NCBI GenBank assembly: GCA_043820045.1
Contig: JBDREF010000039.1
Span: forward strand, 1-8,738
Reading direction: 5' to 3'
DNA: 8,738 bases
From: JBDREF01 sp043820045
GTDB taxonomy: Bacteria > Planctomycetota > Phycisphaerae > Sedimentisphaerales > Anaerobacaceae
The stretch's first letter is position 1. Each line of letters begins with the position of its first letter. A program made the translations under genes and the position numbers. A model generated the notes under the pieces. It saw nothing but the letters and a program-made list of their open reading frames with translations. It did not search any database and was not told the origin of the DNA. Below are positions 7,426 to 8,738 of the stretch, piece by piece.

Positions 7426-7450
7426 CCTGCCCCGGAGACGCCGGGGCAGG
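7426..7450 (-). terminator. Probable terminator hairpin between the paralogues
   Basis: CCTGCCCCGG (7426-7435) and CCGGGGCAGG (7441-7450) form a perfect ten-pair GC-rich stem with a five-base loop. On the minus strand it is followed by TTCGCTTTGTTAT, a weak U-rich tail. It lies about 100 bases after the stop of the small protein gene, which fits an imperfect intrinsic terminator or an attenuator allowing partial read-through into the redoxin gene. A role as a protein-binding or 3'-end-stabilising structure is the alternative. Confidence 0.6.
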
Positions 7451-7553
7451 CCGCCTAATATTACTACTGCTTAAATTAATAAAATGTTCGGTTGCTGTCA
7501 AAGCCCCCGCAGTTGACTCAAGCCTGGCCGCATTCGACCCGGTACCAGATTGC

Positions 7554-8087
7554 CTATTGTCCTGAGCGCCTTTGGCCGCCGCCCTGAGCGCCCTGGCCCG
7601 ATCCCTGCCTGCCTCCAAACCCTCTCTGGCCGCTCGCTCTGGCAATCAGCCCTTCAACAAGTTTGGCGGTCTCAGTGGCCTTCTCTTTTACCGCTGACTC
7701 CTGGACCGGCTTGAGGTCGCTCGTACTGAGCAGCACGTACTGCACGCCCTCTTCCTCGGGCGCCCTGCGGCCTTGGAGCTGGAAGACCTGTGCCATGATG
7801 GTCTGGAGGATCTTGTTCCGCTCCTGGTAGACCTTTGTCATTTGCTCTCTGAACTTGGCTCTTTCGTCCTCGGACATGTCCTGAAACGAACCCTGAGGCC
7901 TCTGGATATCTGCCTCAGCTTTGAGTTTGGCCAACTGAGCTTCAATCGCTTCGATCGCTTTTAAACGCTCTTCACGCCCCATAAACCCGCCTCGACCTTG
8001 CCCGGACCTTGCCTGCTGGCCGTATGCGCCCCAGACCATTGCCAAAACCACCAGGCCGGCAACCGCTGAAATCAGATACCTCTTCAT
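7554..8087 (-). CDS. Small exported helical protein, paralogue of the redoxin protein N-terminus
   Basis: The gene encodes 177 residues, with GGAGG at 8096-8100 eight bases before the ATG. Residues 1-23 are a signal peptide (MKRY, hydrophobic core, cut near AYGQ). Residues 36-58 (MGREERLKAIEAIEAQLAKL) and 67-83 (SFQDMSEDERAKFREQM) are charged amphipathic helix. Residues 124-149 (LKPVQESAVKEKATETAKL, then LIA) close the conserved region, and 153-177 are a Gly/Gln/Arg low-complexity tail. All three blocks recur in the same order and nearly the same spacing in the redoxin protein (its residues 73-94, 104-121 and 158-183). There is no cysteine and no catalytic motif. The helix pattern faintly recalls Spy/CpxP-type periplasmic proteins, but no LTxxQ motif is clear, so the function is not assigned. 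It probably acts in the periplasm or envelope. It is not obviously co-transcribed with trpA, which is 227 bases upstream. Confidence 0.8.
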   Translation of the reverse strand: MKRYLISAVAGLVVLAMVWGAYGQQARSGQGRGGFMGREERLKAIEAIEAQLAKLKAEADIQRPQGSFQDMSEDERAKFREQMTKVYQERNKILQTIMAQVFQLQGRRAPEEEGVQYVLLSTSDLKPVQESAVKEKATETAKLVEGLIARASGQRGFGGRQGSGQGAQGGGQRRSGQ

Positions 8088-8314
8088 AATAATGACCTCC
8101 GAAAAAGTTGAACCTTGAAACGAAACCAGTTCCCGCCCGCAGCAGGATTAAGCTGGCAACCGTTATGCAAGGACGCAGCCGGAGAGCCTTTTATTGCCGG
8201 AAATCCGAAAAAAGTCCCAAAATCACAATCGGATTAAGGATACTGGCAACTCTCATGCCGGTAACCGCCCACGGGAATCCTATATGGCGGCTTTATACCC
8301 TATTATCGGCGGGG
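8088..8314. other. Intergenic region between trpA and the small exported protein gene
   Basis: This 227-base gap has no supportable reading frame. On the minus strand a CCGCC...GGCGG hairpin with a 16-base loop lies about 25-55 bases after the trpA stop but lacks a U-tract, so no confident trpA terminator can be called. Two similar short segments, at 8145-8160 and 8231-8250, share GGATTAAG and CTGGCAAC in direct orientation. The promoter of the small protein gene presumably lies here but was not identified. Confidence 0.45.
8096..8100 (-). promoter_or_regulatory. Ribosome binding site of the small exported protein gene
   Basis: GGAGG on the minus strand lies eight bases before the ATG at 8087. 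Together with the signal peptide that begins there, it confirms the start. The first 11 coding bases are identical to those of the redoxin gene. Confidence 0.75.
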
Positions 8315-8738
8315 TTAGATTGCATCTTTAACTTCGGTCAAGTAAGCGGAAATTTCGGCCAAAGTCTTTTCTCTGTCACCCAGGTTACTCTCAATCATCC
8401 CTACGATCTTGGAGCCGATGATTACCCCATCGGCCCCCGCCCGGGCGACCGCCGCGGCGTGCTCGGGCTTGCTGATTCCAAAACCTACGCACACCGGCAC
8501 ACAGGTAAGTTCCTTCAATCGGCCGACCAGCCCTTCAATCGTATCGGATAGCTCTGCTCTGCTGCCGGTCACTCCCAACACCGAGACAGTATAGATGAAG
8601 CCGGTGGTCCTGGAGGCAATCAATTTCATTCTCTCGGGATGGGTATTCGGCGTCACCATGAAGACGGTGTCAAGACCCGCCGCGGCGGCAGGGCCTATAA
8701 TTTCATCCGCGTCGTCGATACTCAAATCGGCAACCAAA
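8315..8738 (-). CDS. trpA: Tryptophan synthase alpha subunit, C-terminal part only
   Basis: The reading frame enters from the right edge and ends at TAA (8315-8317), giving about 140 residues, roughly the second half of a protein of about 265 residues. TrpA cleaves indole-3-glycerol phosphate to indole and glyceraldehyde 3-phosphate in the cytoplasm and passes indole to TrpB. Visible family motifs in order are VADLSIDDADEI, FMVTPNTHPERMKLIAS, GFIYTVSVLGVTGSR (the substrate-binding loop-6 region), VPVCVGFGISKPEH, and GADGVIIGSKIV (phosphate-binding segment). The catalytic Glu and Asp of the family lie further upstream, outside the window. The TTG near the edge is an internal leucine codon, not a start. 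Its biosynthetic role is unrelated to the secreted genes downstream, and the gap suggests a separate transcript. Confidence 0.95.
   Translation of the reverse strand, partial: LVADLSIDDADEIIGPAAAAGLDTVFMVTPNTHPERMKLIASRTTGFIYTVSVLGVTGSRAELSDTIEGLVGRLKELTCVPVCVGFGISKPEHAAAVARAGADGVIIGSKIVGMIESNLGDREKTLAEISAYLTEVKDAI

Larger units (their letters stand above)
7342..7553. other. Intergenic region between the two paralogous genes
   Basis: This 212-base gap holds the 10-bp hairpin at 7426-7450 and the ribosome binding site at 7350-7355. The stretch from 7451 to 7553 includes an AT-rich part (about 7457-7490, ccgcctaatattactactgc onward) with no reading frame that I can support. No confident promoter was found for the redoxin gene; TATAAG on the minus strand near 7412-7417 is a possible -10 without a clear -35 partner. 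Confidence 0.5.

Noticed and set aside
8315..8737. trpA read as a complete short gene starting with TTG at 8737
   Set aside because: The segment aligns to the middle of TrpA (VAD motif onward), so the frame continues beyond the right edge.
1..8738. Mobile elements, CRISPR arrays, tRNA or rRNA genes
   Set aside because: I saw no regularly spaced repeats, transposase or integrase motifs, or tRNA cloverleaf patterns in the intergenic stretches.

Overview
The window is a stretch of bacterial chromosome in which every supported gene lies on the minus strand, so it is best read from right to left. The gene families suggest a Planctomycetota-type organism, possibly a Phycisphaerae lineage. They include large secreted GH172 and GH116 glycoside hydrolases with extra modules, Arg/Glu-rich exported coiled-coil proteins, and a redoxin with a C-terminal GC(S/T)(I/V)K-type ending. 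This assignment is inference from family content; there is no rRNA or other taxonomic marker here.

Right to left, the layout is as follows. (1) 8738-8315 is the C-terminal half of trpA (tryptophan synthase alpha), cut by the window edge. (2) 8087-7554 encodes a small exported protein rich in charged helix, with a Gly/Gln/Arg tail. (3) 7341-6151 encodes an exported protein whose N-terminal half is a paralogue of (2), followed by an Arg/Pro linker and a redoxin (AhpC/TSA-type thioredoxin fold) domain with two cysteines. (4) 5984-2670 encodes a secreted 1104-residue GH172 (DUF2961) protein with an extra beta-sandwich and a large C-terminal helical, probably alpha/alpha-toroid, domain. (5) 2630-1 is an uninterrupted reading frame of 876 codons encoding a secreted GH116 (GBA2-like) glycosidase, cut by the left edge, with a levanase-associated beta-sandwich module inserted in its N-terminal part.

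Genes 4 and 5 are 39 bases apart and look like one transcription unit for extracytoplasmic glycan degradation. A strong intrinsic terminator (6041-6101) separates them from gene 3, and a sigma70-like promoter candidate overlaps that terminator. A perfect 10-bp hairpin (7426-7450) sits between genes 2 and 3. No tRNA, rRNA, CRISPR, transposase, integrase or phage gene was seen.

The most interesting points are the GH172 protein fused to an unassigned alpha/alpha domain and paired with GH116, the inserted module within GH116, and the tandem paralogue pair in which only one copy carries a redoxin domain. No clearly new multi-gene system is demonstrated; these are candidates.
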